A DNA stretch of 32,781 bases from Candidatus Didemnitutus sp. (GCA_030681265.1 JAUXXD010000064.1:1-32781), one strand, 5' to 3'. Shown: positions 1 to 7,967, counted from the stretch's first letter. Made by a program: numbers and translations. The notes: generated by a model from the sequence alone, not told the origin.

Positions 1-2630
1 ACACGCCGCCGGTGATCCAGCGCAACCTGTTCGAAAATCCCGGCTGGTATACCGCCTACACGCCCTACCAATCCGAGATCTCGCAAGGCCGCCTCGAAGC
101 GCTGCTCAATTTCCAAACGCTCGTCACCGAACTCACCGGCATGGAAATCGCCGGCGCGTCGATGCTCGACGAAGGCACCGCCGCCGCCGAAGCCATGATG
201 CTCGCGCATCGCGTGAAGCTCGGCGAATCCGCTGCCGCCAGCACGTTTTTCGTCTCCGAGCGTTGCCACCCGCAAACGATCGATATCGTCCGCACGCGCG
301 CGTTGCCGCTCAACGTCACCGTCGTCGTCGGCGATCATCAATCCTTCGAGTTCAGCACCGGCGTCTTCGGCGTGCTCGTGCAATACCCCGACACTACCGG
401 CAGCGTGCACGACTATGCGGCGTTTTTTGAACGCGCCCACGCGGCGGGTGCGTTGTGCGTCGTCGCCACGGATTTACTCGCGCTCACGCTCCTCCGCGCG
501 CCCGGCGAATTTGGGGCCGATGTCGCCGTCGGTTCCGCGCAACGCTTCGGCGTGCCGATGGGTTTTGGTGGACCGCACGCCGGTTTCCTCGCGACGAAAG
601 ACGCCTACAAACGCCAGATGCCCGGCCGCCTCGTCGGTGTTTCCAAAGACGCGCAAGGCAACCCCGCGATGCGTCTCGCTCTCGGCACGCGCGAGCAACA
701 CATCCGCCGCGACAAGGCCACGTCGAACATCTGCACCGCGCAAGTGTTGCTCGCCGTCATGGCGTCGATGTATGCGGTTTACCACGGCCCCGACGGCCTT
801 CGCGCCATCGCCCGTCGCACGCGTCTGCTCACGCAATTGCTCGCCGCCGCGCTCGAACGCACCGGCGCCACGGTCAACGCTGAGCCGGTGTTCGACACGT
901 TGACCGTCTCCGGCATCGAAGCCGGCGCAGTCCACGCCGCCGCCGCGAAACAGAAAATTAATCTGCGTCCGGTGAACAGTAGCAGCTTTGCGCTCTCGCT
1001 CGACGAAACGACGAGCATCGCAGAAATCGAAACGCTCGTTGCCCTCTTCCGTAGCAGCGAGCACCAGCGAACCGACGAACTTCCACTCGCTAGCGCTCGC
1101 GGCCACGAGGAATACCCCGCGCCGCACGCCCGCACCTCGGCGTTTCTCACCGCGAAAGCGTTCAACAGCTACCACACCGAACACGAGATGCTGCGCTACA
1201 TCCGTCGCCTCGAAGCGAAGGATCTTTCGCTCGTGCATTCGATGATTTCCCTCGGCTCGTGCACGATGAAACTCAACGCCACGAGCGAGATGTTTCCCGT
1301 CACGTGGCCGGAGTTCGGCGCGCTACATCCGTTCGCACCGAGCGACCAGACGAAGGGTTACACGAAGCTGTTCGCGCAATTGGAAAAGTGGCTCGGTGAA
1401 ATCACGGGCTTCGCTGGCGTCTCGCTGCAACCCAACGCCGGCTCGCAAGGCGAATACGCGGGCCTGCTCGTGATTCGCGCCTACCACGAGTCGCGCGGCG
1501 AAGGTCATCGCAACATCTGCCTCATCCCCACTAGCGCGCACGGCACGAATCCCGCCAGCGCCGCGATGTGCGGCATGCAAGTCGTCGCCGTCGCCTGCGA
1601 TGCCAACGGCAACATCGACCTCGCCGACCTCAAGGCCAAAGCCGCGCTCCACGCCGCCAATCTCGCGGCGTTGATGGTCACTTATCCGTCCACGCACGGC
1701 GTGTTCGAAACCGGCATCCGCAGCATCTGCAAAACGATCCACGCGCACGGTGGCCAAGTCTACATGGACGGCGCCAACATGAACGCGCAAGTCGGTCTCA
1801 CCTCGCCGGGCTTCATCGGAGCCGACGTCTGCCATCTCAATCTCCACAAAACTTTCTGCATCCCGCACGGCGGTGGCGGCCCCGGCATGGGCCCGATCGG
1901 CGTCGCGAAACACTTGGTGCCGTTCCTCCCGAGTCACGCCGTCGTGCCTTTGCACAACGACAGCGGCGGCCACCACATGGGCGCGGTTTCCTCCGCACCG
2001 TGGGGCAGCGCGAGCATCCTCGTGATTACGTGGATGTATATTCGCATGATGGGTCCCGACGGACTCACGCGCGCCACACAATTCGCCATTCTCAACGCCA
2101 ACTACATCGCCAAGCGCCTCGCGCAGCATTTCCCCGTGCTTTATAAAGGCGGCAGTGGTCTCGTCGCACACGAGTGCATCCTCGAATTCCGTCCGTGGAA
2201 AAAACACGGCCTCGAAGTCGAAGATGTGGCGAAGCGTCTGATCGATTACGGTTACCACGCACCGACGATGTCGTTCCCCGTGCCCGGCACGCTCATGATC
2301 GAGCCGACCGAAAGCGAAACGCGCACCGAACTCGATCGCTTCTGCGATGCGCTCATTTCCATTCACGGCGAAATGGCAGCCGTCGCCAACGGTGTGAGCG
2401 ACAAACTCAACAACCCGCTCAAACACGCCCCGCACACCGCGGCCGTGGTCTGCGGCACCGAGTGGAACCGCCCCTACTCGCGCGAGACGGCGGCGTTCCC
2501 CGACCAGTGGACGCGCGCCGCGAAGTTCTGGCCCGCCGTCGGACGCGTCGACAACGTCTACGGCGACCGCAATCTCGTGTGCTCCTGCGTCGGGATGGAA
2601 GCCTACGCGCAGCAGCCGGCGCAGACGTAA
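1..2630 (+). CDS. gcvP: Glycine dehydrogenase (decarboxylating), P-protein, 5'-truncated
   Basis: This is the P-protein of the glycine cleavage system, the PLP enzyme that decarboxylates glycine and passes the aminomethyl group to lipoyl-GcvH. The frame is open from the first bases of the window (T-P-P-V-I-Q-R-N-L), so the N-terminus, roughly 90 residues judged from the usual length near 950, lies outside; the GTG at position 12 is internal. Both homologous halves are present in one chain. The motif [12 protein letters not shown] opens the visible part, GSCTMKLN starts the C-terminal half, and the PLP lysine is in NLHKTFC (codon 1848-1850), followed by a glycine-rich loop. The C-terminus has GDRNLVCSC. 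The linker between the two halves (about 1050-1110) contains a REP-like inverted pair, described separately. gcvT and gcvH are presumably upstream, outside the window. Confidence 0.97.
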   Translation, partial: TPPVIQRNLFENPGWYTAYTPYQSEISQGRLEALLNFQTLVTELTGMEIAGASMLDEGTAAAEAMMLAHRVKLGESAAASTFFVSERCHPQTIDIVRTRALPLNVTVVVGDHQSFEFSTGVFGVLVQYPDTTGSVHDYAAFFERAHAAGALCVVATDLLALTLLRAPGEFGADVAVGSAQRFGVPMGFGGPHAGFLATKDAYKRQMPGRLVGVSKDAQGNPAMRLALGTREQHIRRDKATSNICTAQVLLAVMASMYAVYHGPDGLRAIARRTRLLTQLLAAALERTGATVNAEPVFDTLTVSGIEAGAVHAAAAKQKINLRPVNSSSFALSLDETTSIAEIETLVALFRSSEHQRTDELPLASARGHEEYPAPHARTSAFLTAKAFNSYHTEHEMLRYIRRLEAKDLSLVHSMISLGSCTMKLNATSEMFPVTWPEFGALHPFAPSDQTKGYTKLFAQLEKWLGEITGFAGVSLQPNAGSQGEYAGLLVIRAYHESRGEGHRNICLIPTSAHGTNPASAAMCGMQVVAVACDANGNIDLADLKAKAALHAANLAALMVTYPSTHGVFETGIRSICKTIHAHGGQVYMDGANMNAQVGLTSPGFIGADVCHLNLHKTFCIPHGGGGPGMGPIGVAKHLVPFLPSHAVVPLHNDSGGHHMGAVSSAPWGSASILVITWMYIRMMGPDGLTRATQFAILNANYIAKRLAQHFPVLYKGGSGLVAHECILEFRPWKKHGLEVEDVAKRLIDYGYHAPTMSFPVPGTLMIEPTESETRTELDRFCDALISIHGEMAAVANGVSDKLNNPLKHAPHTAAVVCGTEWNRPYSRETAAFPDQWTRAAKFWPAVGRVDNVYGDRNLVCSCVGMEAYAQQPAQT
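1051..1106. repeat. Degenerate REP-like inverted pair inside gcvP
   Basis: Positions 1051-1076 match the local REP core at about 22 of 26 bases in the forward direction. Positions 1087-1106 match its reverse complement at about 16 of 20. Together they form a head-to-head pair. The forward copy is translated as RSSEHQRTD, close to RSGERQRPD encoded by the REP copies in recD2 and in the transposase. It lies in the linker between the N- and C-terminal halves of GcvP. The matches were counted by eye; the copy is diverged, so chance similarity cannot be fully excluded. Confidence 0.55.
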
Positions 2631-2642
2631 TCCCATTTCCAA

Positions 2643-2832
2643 TCGGCTCGCTCCGCGCTCGCCGCTACGGCTGCTCGATATCAACCCGCCCTACGATGAC
2701 TCACGACTCACCCCGTAGCGGGGAGCGCCAGCCTGACTCCTCCGATCGTAGCGGGGAGCGCCAGCGACCCGACTCCTCTGATCGTAGCGGGGAGCGCCAG
2801 CGACCCGACTCACCCACCCGCCAGCGACCCGA
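2643..2832. repeat. REP cluster upstream of and inside the RAYT gene start
   Basis: An inverted-orientation REP variant lies at 2643-2668 (GGCTCGCTCCGCGCTCGCCG core). Direct copies with core GTAGCGGGGAGCGCC start at 2715, 2748 and 2784, and a truncated copy (CGCCAGCGACCCGA) is at 2819-2832. Spacings are 33 and 36 bases, both multiples of three, so the copies stay in one reading frame if translated. The inverted copy next to direct copies can fold into a long imperfect hairpin, as in BIME-type REP pairs. Confidence 0.85.
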
Positions 2833-3379
2833 TCAATTCGCATCCAAAGGCCACCTCCCGCGCCTCGCGCCCGAATTCTACCGCGGCCACGCCTTCGTGC
2901 ACTGGACGCTCACGGTCGATCACCGCGCCACCGGCTGGCTCGATCCCTCATTCCACCACACATGGCGCCACCTGCTGCTGCACACGTGCGCCCGCTACGA
3001 GTTGCTGTGCCCGGCCTACGTCTTGATGCCGGATCACCTGCATCTGCTCGCCGCCGGCATCTCGGACGACGCCGATCAGCGCCTCGCCATCGAGTTCCTC
3101 CGTCAGCACCTTGCGCCGGCGCTCGCGCCCGTCCGCTGGCAAAAACAAGCGCACGACCACGTGCTCCGCGAGGAAGAGAGGGCGGCGGACGCATTGCCGG
3201 CCGTGGTTTACTACATCTTCGAGAATCCAGTGCGCGCAGGTTTGGTCGAACGCTGGCAGGATTACCCTTTTGCCGGTTGCTGCGTGGCGGGTTATCCGGA
3301 AATTGACCCGCGCGCCGAAGACTACTGGCTGCGGTTGTGGCGGGTTTATCATTACCTCGTGCGCACGAACGCCTCGTGA
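2696..3379 (+). CDS. REP-associated tyrosine transposase (RAYT), Y1/IS200-like fold
   Basis: This is a single-domain Y1 transposase of the RAYT group, single-strand nucleases thought to mobilise REP sequences. The HUH-type pair is visible as H114-L-H116 in the motif LMPDHLHLL. The candidate catalytic tyrosines are Y172/Y173 just before the family motif ENPVRAGLV. From the ATG at 2696 the product is 227 residues, but residues 5 to about 45 are low-complexity repeats (SGERQRPD units) encoded by REP copies. The conserved domain starts only near HLPRLAPEFYRGHAF. The true start could therefore be internal, and translation of the REP segment is not proven. REP arrays flank the gene on both sides, the classic RAYT arrangement. 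It follows gcvP by 65 bases and is convergent with the GreA-like gene. Confidence 0.85.
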   Translation: MTHDSPRSGERQPDSSDRSGERQRPDSSDRSGERQRPDSPTRQRPDQFASKGHLPRLAPEFYRGHAFVHWTLTVDHRATGWLDPSFHHTWRHLLLHTCARYELLCPAYVLMPDHLHLLAAGISDDADQRLAIEFLRQHLAPALAPVRWQKQAHDHVLREEERAADALPAVVYYIFENPVRAGLVERWQDYPFAGCCVAGYPEIDPRAEDYWLRLWRVYHYLVRTNAS

Positions 3380-3381
3380 CA

Positions 3382-3520
3382 TCGGCTCGCTCCGCGCTCG
3401 CCGCTACTCCCGCCCCGTAGCGGGGAGCGCCAGCGACCCATTTCTTCTTCCCAGATGTAGCGGGGAGCGCCAGCGACCCGTTTCTTCTTCCCAGATGTAG
3501 CGGGGAGCGCCAGCGACCCG
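3382..3520. repeat. REP array with 40-bp tandem period downstream of RAYT
   Basis: An inverted REP variant at 3382-3407 is followed by three direct copies beginning at 3417, 3457 and 3497. The exact 40-base period consists of the REP core plus a shared spacer TTTCTTCTTCCCAGAT. The inverted copy and the first direct copy are separated by 9 bases and are nearly complementary, so a strong hairpin or cruciform is expected. The array lies between the convergent RAYT and GreA-like genes, where it could also help end transcription from both sides (inference). Confidence 0.9.
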
Positions 3521-3527
3521 TTGTTCA

Positions 3528-3565
3528 ACCCTACTCTGACCCGTTACTCCACCCTACTCTGACCC
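3528..3565. repeat. 15-bp direct repeat at the 3' end of the GreA-like gene
   Basis: ACCCTACTCTGACCC occurs at 3528-3542 and again at 3551-3565, a 23-base period. The second copy contains the stop codon and last residues (G-S-E) of the minus-strand gene, so the gene tail appears duplicated next to the REP array. Confidence 0.8.
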
Positions 3566-4174
3566 ATCCATCTCCGGGAACTTGATCGGCGCAAGCAATC
3601 GGTCGAGCTCAGCTTGCGTCGGGTTTCGGATCGACAGCACCGTCAACACCGCCGGCCCCGCGGGGAGCTGCACCGGCGCGGGATTGCCCGCGGCGAGTCC
3701 AAGCAGCACGGCGGCGAGCGGTGAGTTGTGCGGCAGGCACTCGAGGTCGCTCTCCGTATCCACCGCCGTCTCACCGCAGGTCGCGACGAGAAACGTGAAC
3801 CGATGCTTCCGCTTCGCGCCGGGATCCTCCTTCTCGATCCGGATGACGTGCCCGAGTTGCACGAAATCGGTCGGCTTGGTCAGCCAAATTGCGGGATCAA
3901 TCTCGATAAACGTATTGCGACGATAGAAACGGTCGAGCTCGTCCATCTTGCGGTCCACGGCGCGGATCGCGTCCTTCGCGGCCTTGAAGCCGAAATTCTC
4001 GCGCAAGTCGCCCTGGCTGTGCGCCTCGATCTTGTCCTCGACCAGCGCAGCGCGCTTGCCCTTGAGCGCCTCGAACTCCGCCTTGAGTCCAGCGAGGAAA
4101 CCACGCCGCACGTAGATCGTCGCGGACGGCGGAGCAGCGAGGCGGAAGAGGTTCTTGCGGCGCGGTGGAGCCAT
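3554..4174 (-). CDS. GreA/GreB-family transcription elongation factor-like protein
   Basis: The 206-residue product resembles a Gre factor, which enters the RNA polymerase secondary channel and stimulates cleavage of backtracked RNA. Residues about 25-90 form the predicted N-terminal coiled coil, including the tip motif QGDLREN, which retains the Asp and Glu that in GreA/GreB act at the polymerase active site. The C-terminal part has the FKBP-like Gre signature HNSPLAAVLLGLAAG. It is longer than GreA (about 158 residues), with an extra basic N-terminus (MAPPRRKNLF) and a C-terminal tail. The ATG at 4174 is chosen because the frame further upstream runs antisense through the CHRD gene. It is divergent from that gene, sharing a 129-base intergenic region. 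A polymerase-binding non-cleaving Gre-like protein remains possible. Confidence 0.8.
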   Translation of the reverse strand: MAPPRRKNLFRLAAPPSATIYVRRGFLAGLKAEFEALKGKRAALVEDKIEAHSQGDLRENFGFKAAKDAIRAVDRKMDELDRFYRRNTFIEIDPAIWLTKPTDFVQLGHVIRIEKEDPGAKRKHRFTFLVATCGETAVDTESDLECLPHNSPLAAVLLGLAAGNPAPVQLPAGPAVLTVLSIRNPTQAELDRLLAPIKFPEMDGSE

Positions 4175-4232
4175 GCCTTCGAGTGAGCGAACCGCGGCGC
4201 CAAACGCAAGCCGCCCAGCCGCGCCCGTGTCG

Positions 4233-4248
4233 GTAACAACCTTGTTAC
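4233..4248. promoter_or_regulatory. Perfect palindrome in divergent intergenic region, candidate operator
   Basis: GTAACAA and TTGTTAC are perfect inverted arms separated by CC, in the 129 bases between the divergent GreA-like and CHRD genes. The right arm runs into TACAAT (4246-4251), which could be a -10 element for the plus-strand gene, although no good -35 is seen. The bound regulator is unknown. Confidence 0.4.
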
Positions 4249-4303
4249 AATAATCACCGGCTCCCACCTTGCCTCGCAAATGCCGGCGGGTAGCGTTTGG
4301 GGC

Positions 4304-4894
4304 ATGAAAAGGATTCTCCCCGCCCTCGCGCTTTTCGCAGCGTCCGCTGCTTTTGTATCCGCCCAAATCACCCCCTTTGATCTCGCGGGCAATGCTGGCA
4401 TCGGCCTGCTGGCCGGCAATGAGAACCATGTGGTCAACGGCTCGTTCGGCTCCGGTGGCGAAGTCGGTGCCGGTATCAGTTACGACAGCAACACCATGCT
4501 CCTCACGATCAACATCGGCTGGGGCTCCGGCAACGGCTTCGCCGACCTGACAGGAGCCGCCACCGCCGGTCACATCCACGGCATCACGACCAGCAACGCC
4601 CCTGCTTCCTATCTCGAAAACGCCGGCGTGCAGATCGGTTTGAACGCCCTCGGCGGCTGGAGCAGCAGCGCCACCAACGGTGGCTTCTCCGGCACAGTCT
4701 CGCTCAACGGCACGCAGGCCACGGCGCTGATGAATGGACAACTCTACATCAACGTGCACACGGCCACCAATAGCGGCGGCGAAATTCGCGGCCAGCTCAT
4801 CGCCGTGCCCGAACCGTCCACCTACGCGTTGATCTTCGCCGCCGTCGCTCTCGTCGGCGTCATCTGGCAACGCCGACACCGCGCCGCCGCCTGA
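4304..4894 (+). CDS. CHRD-domain protein with PEP-CTERM sorting signal
   Basis: A 196-residue exported protein. Residues 1-22 (MKRILPALALFAASAAFVSA) form a signal peptide with an A-Q cleavage context. The central region is a CHRD (chordin-type) domain, recognised by GHIHG, the FSGTVSLN stretch and the ending YINVHTATNSGGEIRGQL. The C-terminus carries VPEPSTYAL, then a hydrophobic helix and basic WQRRHR, the tripartite PEP-CTERM signal processed by exosortase/archaeosortase-type enzymes in exopolysaccharide-producing bacteria. The ATG at 4304 is preferred over an in-frame ATG at 4280 because it places the signal peptide at the N-terminus. No exosortase gene is in the window. A rho-independent terminator follows. 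The substrate or ligand is unknown. Confidence 0.9.
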   Translation: MKRILPALALFAASAAFVSAQITPFDLAGNAGIGLLAGNENHVVNGSFGSGGEVGAGISYDSNTMLLTINIGWGSGNGFADLTGAATAGHIHGITTSNAPASYLENAGVQIGLNALGGWSSSATNGGFSGTVSLNGTQATALMNGQLYINVHTATNSGGEIRGQLIAVPEPSTYALIFAAVALVGVIWQRRHRAAA

Positions 4895-4916
4895 GTTCAG
4901 GCCCGTCCTTTTCGGC

Positions 4917-4950
4917 AAAGCCGCGTTGCACTGCACGCGGCTTTATTTTT
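4917..4950 (+). terminator. Rho-independent terminator after CHRD gene
   Basis: A perfect 10-bp stem (AAAGCCGCGT at 4917-4926 with ACGCGGCTTT at 4935-4944) and an 8-base loop are followed by ATTTTT. It lies 22 bases after the CHRD stop codon and ends 12 bases before the next gene. Confidence 0.88.
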
Positions 4951-4961
4951 ACTCGGTGGCG

Positions 4962-5753
4962 ATGAAGCTCCTGCGCCACCTCAGCCCCACCGGCCCGGCC
5001 TATGCCGCGTTGCAACCCGACGGCACCGCCCGCGCCATCACCGGCGATATTCTCGGCGCGTGGCGCGTCACGGACGAAGTCGTGACTCTTGGCCAGCGGC
5101 TCGCGCCGATCGCCCCGACCACGATCATGTGCATCGGCCTCAACTACGCCAAACACGCGGCCGAGGGCGGCAAGCCACCACCGGAGCGTCCGCTATGGTT
5201 CATGAAATTGCCCGGTGCCGTGCAACACCCCGGCGAACCGATCCACATTCCGCAAAAGCAGCGTAGCACGCGCGTGGATTACGAGGCCGAACTCGCCATC
5301 GTCCTCCGCCGCACCGCGCACAACGTCCCGCGCGCCGCGGCCTTCGACTACCTCCTCGGCTACACCTGCGCCAACGACGTCAGCGCGCGAGATTGGCAAC
5401 GCGACTTCGGCGGCGGCCAGTGGAATCACGCCAAGAGCTTCGATACGTTTTGCCCGCTCGGCCCCGTGCTCGTGACGCCCGATGAAATTCCAAATCCGAA
5501 TGCGCTCCGCATCCGCTCCGTGCTCAACGGCACCGTCATGCAGGACTCGAACACCGCCGACATGATCTTTGATGTGCCGACGCTGATCGAATTTCTCACC
5601 GCTGATAAAACCCTCCCCGCCGGCACCCTCATTCTCACCGGCACACCCGAAGGCGTCGGCTTCGCCCGCAAGCCTCCGGTTTGGTTGCAAGCGGGCGACA
5701 CCATCGCGGTGGAGATCGAAGGCATCGGCACGCTCTCTAATCCGGTGGTTTAA
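4962..5753 (+). CDS. Fumarylacetoacetate hydrolase (FAH) family protein
   Basis: A 263-residue protein of the FAH superfamily, metal-dependent enzymes that hydrolyse, decarboxylate or isomerise beta-diketo acids. The fold signatures are CIGLNYAKHAAE, the metal-ligand motif DYEAELAIVL (E-x-E), the third acidic ligand region CANDVSARD, KSFDTFCPLGP and LTGTPEGVGF. The length and motif set fit the FAHD1/ureidoglycolate lyase-like branch (2-hydroxyhepta-2,4-diene-1,7-dioate isomerase type). The exact substrate cannot be read from sequence. The ATG at 4962 directly follows the terminator of the CHRD gene, and an in-frame upstream ATG at 4926 would lie inside that terminator stem. The gene stands alone, 109 bases before nrfH. 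Confidence 0.92.
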   Translation: MKLLRHLSPTGPAYAALQPDGTARAITGDILGAWRVTDEVVTLGQRLAPIAPTTIMCIGLNYAKHAAEGGKPPPERPLWFMKLPGAVQHPGEPIHIPQKQRSTRVDYEAELAIVLRRTAHNVPRAAAFDYLLGYTCANDVSARDWQRDFGGGQWNHAKSFDTFCPLGPVLVTPDEIPNPNALRIRSVLNGTVMQDSNTADMIFDVPTLIEFLTADKTLPAGTLILTGTPEGVGFARKPPVWLQAGDTIAVEIEGIGTLSNPVV

Positions 5754-5862
5754 GGAAATCGATTGCCGCCGACCCCGGACTGCGCATTTCTTGGTATTAG
5801 TTCAGCCACTTAGCCAACCTTGCCGCCTGAGTTTACCGCGCCTTAACCACGAAGTGCATGCC

Positions 5863-6336
5863 ATGTCGTCACTCAGCAAAAAACACGGACTGCTCGCGAT
5901 TCTCCTCTGCGGAGTGATCGGCATGTTTGCCGGGCTTGGCACGCACACCTTCACCTACGCGCAAGGGCTTTCCTATTTTTCGAACGACCCGCTGGCCTGC
6001 GTCAATTGCCACGTCATGCGCGAGCATTTCGACGGCTGGCTCAAGTCCCCGCATCACGCCGTCGCCACCTGCAACGATTGCCACACGCCGACCGGCTTTT
6101 TTGCCAAATACTACAGCAAAGCCGAAAACGGATTCTGGCACTCGAAAGGCTTTACGCTGCAGGACTATCACGAGCCCATCATGATCCGCCAAGTCAACTC
6201 GGCCGTTCTCCAACAGAACTGCGTCAACTGCCACCACCAAATCATCGACGGCATCAATACCCACGCCGGCAACGCCCGCCAGATGCTCGATTGCGTGCAC
6301 TGCCACCGCGAAGTCGGCCACGGTCCCGTGCGCTAA
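5863..6336 (+). CDS. nrfH: Cytochrome c nitrite reductase small subunit NrfH
   Basis: NrfH is the membrane-anchored tetraheme quinol dehydrogenase that feeds electrons to NrfA. The 157-residue product has an N-terminal transmembrane anchor (about residues 9-28, GLLAILLCGVIGMFAGLGTH) and four CxxCH heme motifs: CVNCH at 46, CNDCH at 70, CVNCH at 120 and CVHCH at 144. This matches the NapC/NirT-type NrfH family in length and heme number. The first motif is followed by MREHFDGW, consistent with the Met-containing first-heme region of NrfH. The ATG at 5863 is chosen because it puts the anchor at the N-terminus. nrfA follows after 22 bases, so they form an operon for periplasmic ammonification of nitrite. 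Confidence 0.96.
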   Translation: MSSLSKKHGLLAILLCGVIGMFAGLGTHTFTYAQGLSYFSNDPLACVNCHVMREHFDGWLKSPHHAVATCNDCHTPTGFFAKYYSKAENGFWHSKGFTLQDYHEPIMIRQVNSAVLQQNCVNCHHQIIDGINTHAGNARQMLDCVHCHREVGHGPVR

Positions 6337-6358
6337 CCCACTCACCTCCCTCTCTGCC

Positions 6359-7813
6359 ATGAAAAACCCCTCCCTTACCTCCGCTCGCGGCCTCACCACG
6401 CTCGGTTACCTCGGGCTCATCGCCGTCTTCGCGCTCGCCACTTTCGCGGTGCTCTTCCTTTACCAGAACATCATCACGCGCAAAGCGGAAGCCACCCAGC
6501 ACGTCTTCCGCGTCGTCGACGTCAACGAAGACACCGTCGATCCCGTGCTATGGGGCAAAAACTATCCGCGGCAATACGACTCCTATCGCCGCACAGTCGA
6601 CACCGAGCGCACCACCCACGGTGGCAGCGAAGCGTTCCAACGTCTCGATGAATTCCCCGTCTATCGCACGCTCTTCGCCGGCTACGGTTTTGCCGCCGAC
6701 TACCGCGAGGATCGCGGCCACGCCTACATGTTACACGACCAAGACATGACCGAACGCGTCAACCGCTTCAAGCAACCCGGCGCGTGCCTCCACTGCCACT
6801 CGTCCGTTCTTCCTGCTTACATTGCGGCCGGTCTCAAAGCCGGTGCCCCCGCCGGACCCGAACACCGCGAAGCACAAATCCAAAAGGGCTTTGAGCACCT
6901 TTCCCCGATGCCGTTTCACGAGGCGCGCCAACACGTTTCGCACCCCATCAGTTGCATCGACTGCCACGACGCCGAAACGATGAATCTCCGCGTCAGTCGC
7001 CCTGCATTCCTCAACGGCATCCGCGATCTCGCGGAATCCAACTACGCCACCCCGCACCTTCCCAGCATCGAACGCTGGCGCAAGGAAGGCCGCAAGGCAC
7101 CCTACCAGCCCAACACCGAAGCCTCGCGTCAGGAAATGCGCTCGCTCGTCTGCGCGCAGTGCCACGTGGAATACTACTTCAAGGGCGACAAGAAGCTTGT
7201 GACCTATCCATGGAGCAAGGGTCTCCGCGCCGAGCAAATAGAGGAATACTACGACGAAATCGGTTTCTCCGATTGGAAGCACACCGAGAGTGGCGCGAAA
7301 GTGCTCAAGGCCCAGCACCCGGAATTTGAACTGTGGAGCCAGGGCATCCACGCGCGCAGCGGCGTCTCCTGCTCCGACTGCCACATGCCCTACCAACGCG
7401 AAGGCGCGATCAAGGTCAGTAATCACCACGTGCGCAGCCCGCTGCTCAATGTCGCGGCTTCCTGCCAAGGTTGCCACCGTGTGCCGGAAAAAGAAATCAT
7501 GGACCGGGCGCTCATCGCACAGAATCGCAACGCCGCACTCCTGACTCGCGCCGAGGAAGCCACCGTCGCCTTGATTCACGCCATCAGCGCCGCCGCCAAG
7601 GCCGGTGCCACCGATGCGCAGTTGGAAGCCGCCCGCGCCCTCCAGCGCAAAGCACAGTGGCGGATGGATTTTGTCGCCGCCGAAAATTCGATGGGCTTCC
7701 ACGCTCCCCAGGAAGCCGCCCGCATTCTCGCCGAGTCGATCGACTACGCCCGCCAAGGTGAACTCGATCTCGCGCGCCGCCCCGCCGCGCCCAGCCAGCC
7801 CGCGCTTCGCTAA
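6359..7813 (+). CDS. nrfA: Ammonia-forming cytochrome c nitrite reductase NrfA (all-CxxCH type)
   Basis: The catalytic subunit reduces nitrite to ammonium with six electrons in the periplasm. The 484-residue product has an uncleaved-looking N-terminal hydrophobic segment (about 15-36) and five heme motifs: CLHCH at 143, CIDCH at 199, CAQCH at 265, CSDCH at 338 and CQGCH at 369. In the Escherichia coli enzyme the first (catalytic) heme is CxxCK; here it is CxxCH, a known variant of NrfA. Other family signatures are QCHVEYYF (calcium and catalytic Tyr region), QGIHARSGVSC (catalytic His region) and the C-terminal helix with AQWRMDF. It is co-transcribed with nrfH. A plus-strand terminator is not obvious, but the strong hairpin at 7950-7967 may serve here too. 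Confidence 0.96.
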   Translation: MKNPSLTSARGLTTLGYLGLIAVFALATFAVLFLYQNIITRKAEATQHVFRVVDVNEDTVDPVLWGKNYPRQYDSYRRTVDTERTTHGGSEAFQRLDEFPVYRTLFAGYGFAADYREDRGHAYMLHDQDMTERVNRFKQPGACLHCHSSVLPAYIAAGLKAGAPAGPEHREAQIQKGFEHLSPMPFHEARQHVSHPISCIDCHDAETMNLRVSRPAFLNGIRDLAESNYATPHLPSIERWRKEGRKAPYQPNTEASRQEMRSLVCAQCHVEYYFKGDKKLVTYPWSKGLRAEQIEEYYDEIGFSDWKHTESGAKVLKAQHPEFELWSQGIHARSGVSCSDCHMPYQREGAIKVSNHHVRSPLLNVAASCQGCHRVPEKEIMDRALIAQNRNAALLTRAEEATVALIHAISAAAKAGATDAQLEAARALQRKAQWRMDFVAAENSMGFHAPQEAARILAESIDYARQGELDLARRPAAPSQPALR

Positions 7814-7942
7814 AGTGCTGCCTAGTTCGCGTCACACCCCGCCGTTACTGCTCGCAGCGACCAGACCCATTTCACCAACCGCAAGACTTCGTCGCGGGAG
7901 TTGAGTTGGTGCAGCAGGCTTAGTTTACCGGCAATGAGTGAC

Positions 7943-7967
7943 AAAAAAACCGGGCCCGTAGGCCCGG
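7943..7967 (-). terminator. Rho-independent terminator for the OPT transporter
   Basis: Read on the minus strand, CCGGGCC and GGCCCGG form a 7-bp perfect stem with a 4-base loop, followed by seven T residues. It lies about 25 bases downstream of the OPT stop codon. Confidence 0.9.

Noticed and set aside
1323-2684. Long minus-strand frame (453 codons) opposite gcvP
   Set aside because: It is the antisense of a clear gcvP and gives an Arg/Asp/His-rich translation without any recognisable motif, typical of GC-rich shadows.
2715-3520. REP arrays as a CRISPR array
   Set aside because: Spacers are either 10-13 bases or identical to one another, copies occur in both orientations and inside genes, and no cas gene is present.
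4175-4936. N-terminal extension of the GreA-like frame to 460 codons
   Set aside because: The extension lies antisense to the CHRD gene and its divergent promoter region; Gre similarity begins only after the ATG at 4174.
5754-5862. FNR or NarL site upstream of nrfH
   Set aside because: Expected for this operon, but no TTGAT-N4-ATCAA box is present; the nearest candidate (TTGG...CCAA around 5791-5819) is too imperfect.
7844-7868. REP-like match after nrfA
   Set aside because: Only the CAGCGACC part resembles the REP core and the rest does not align.
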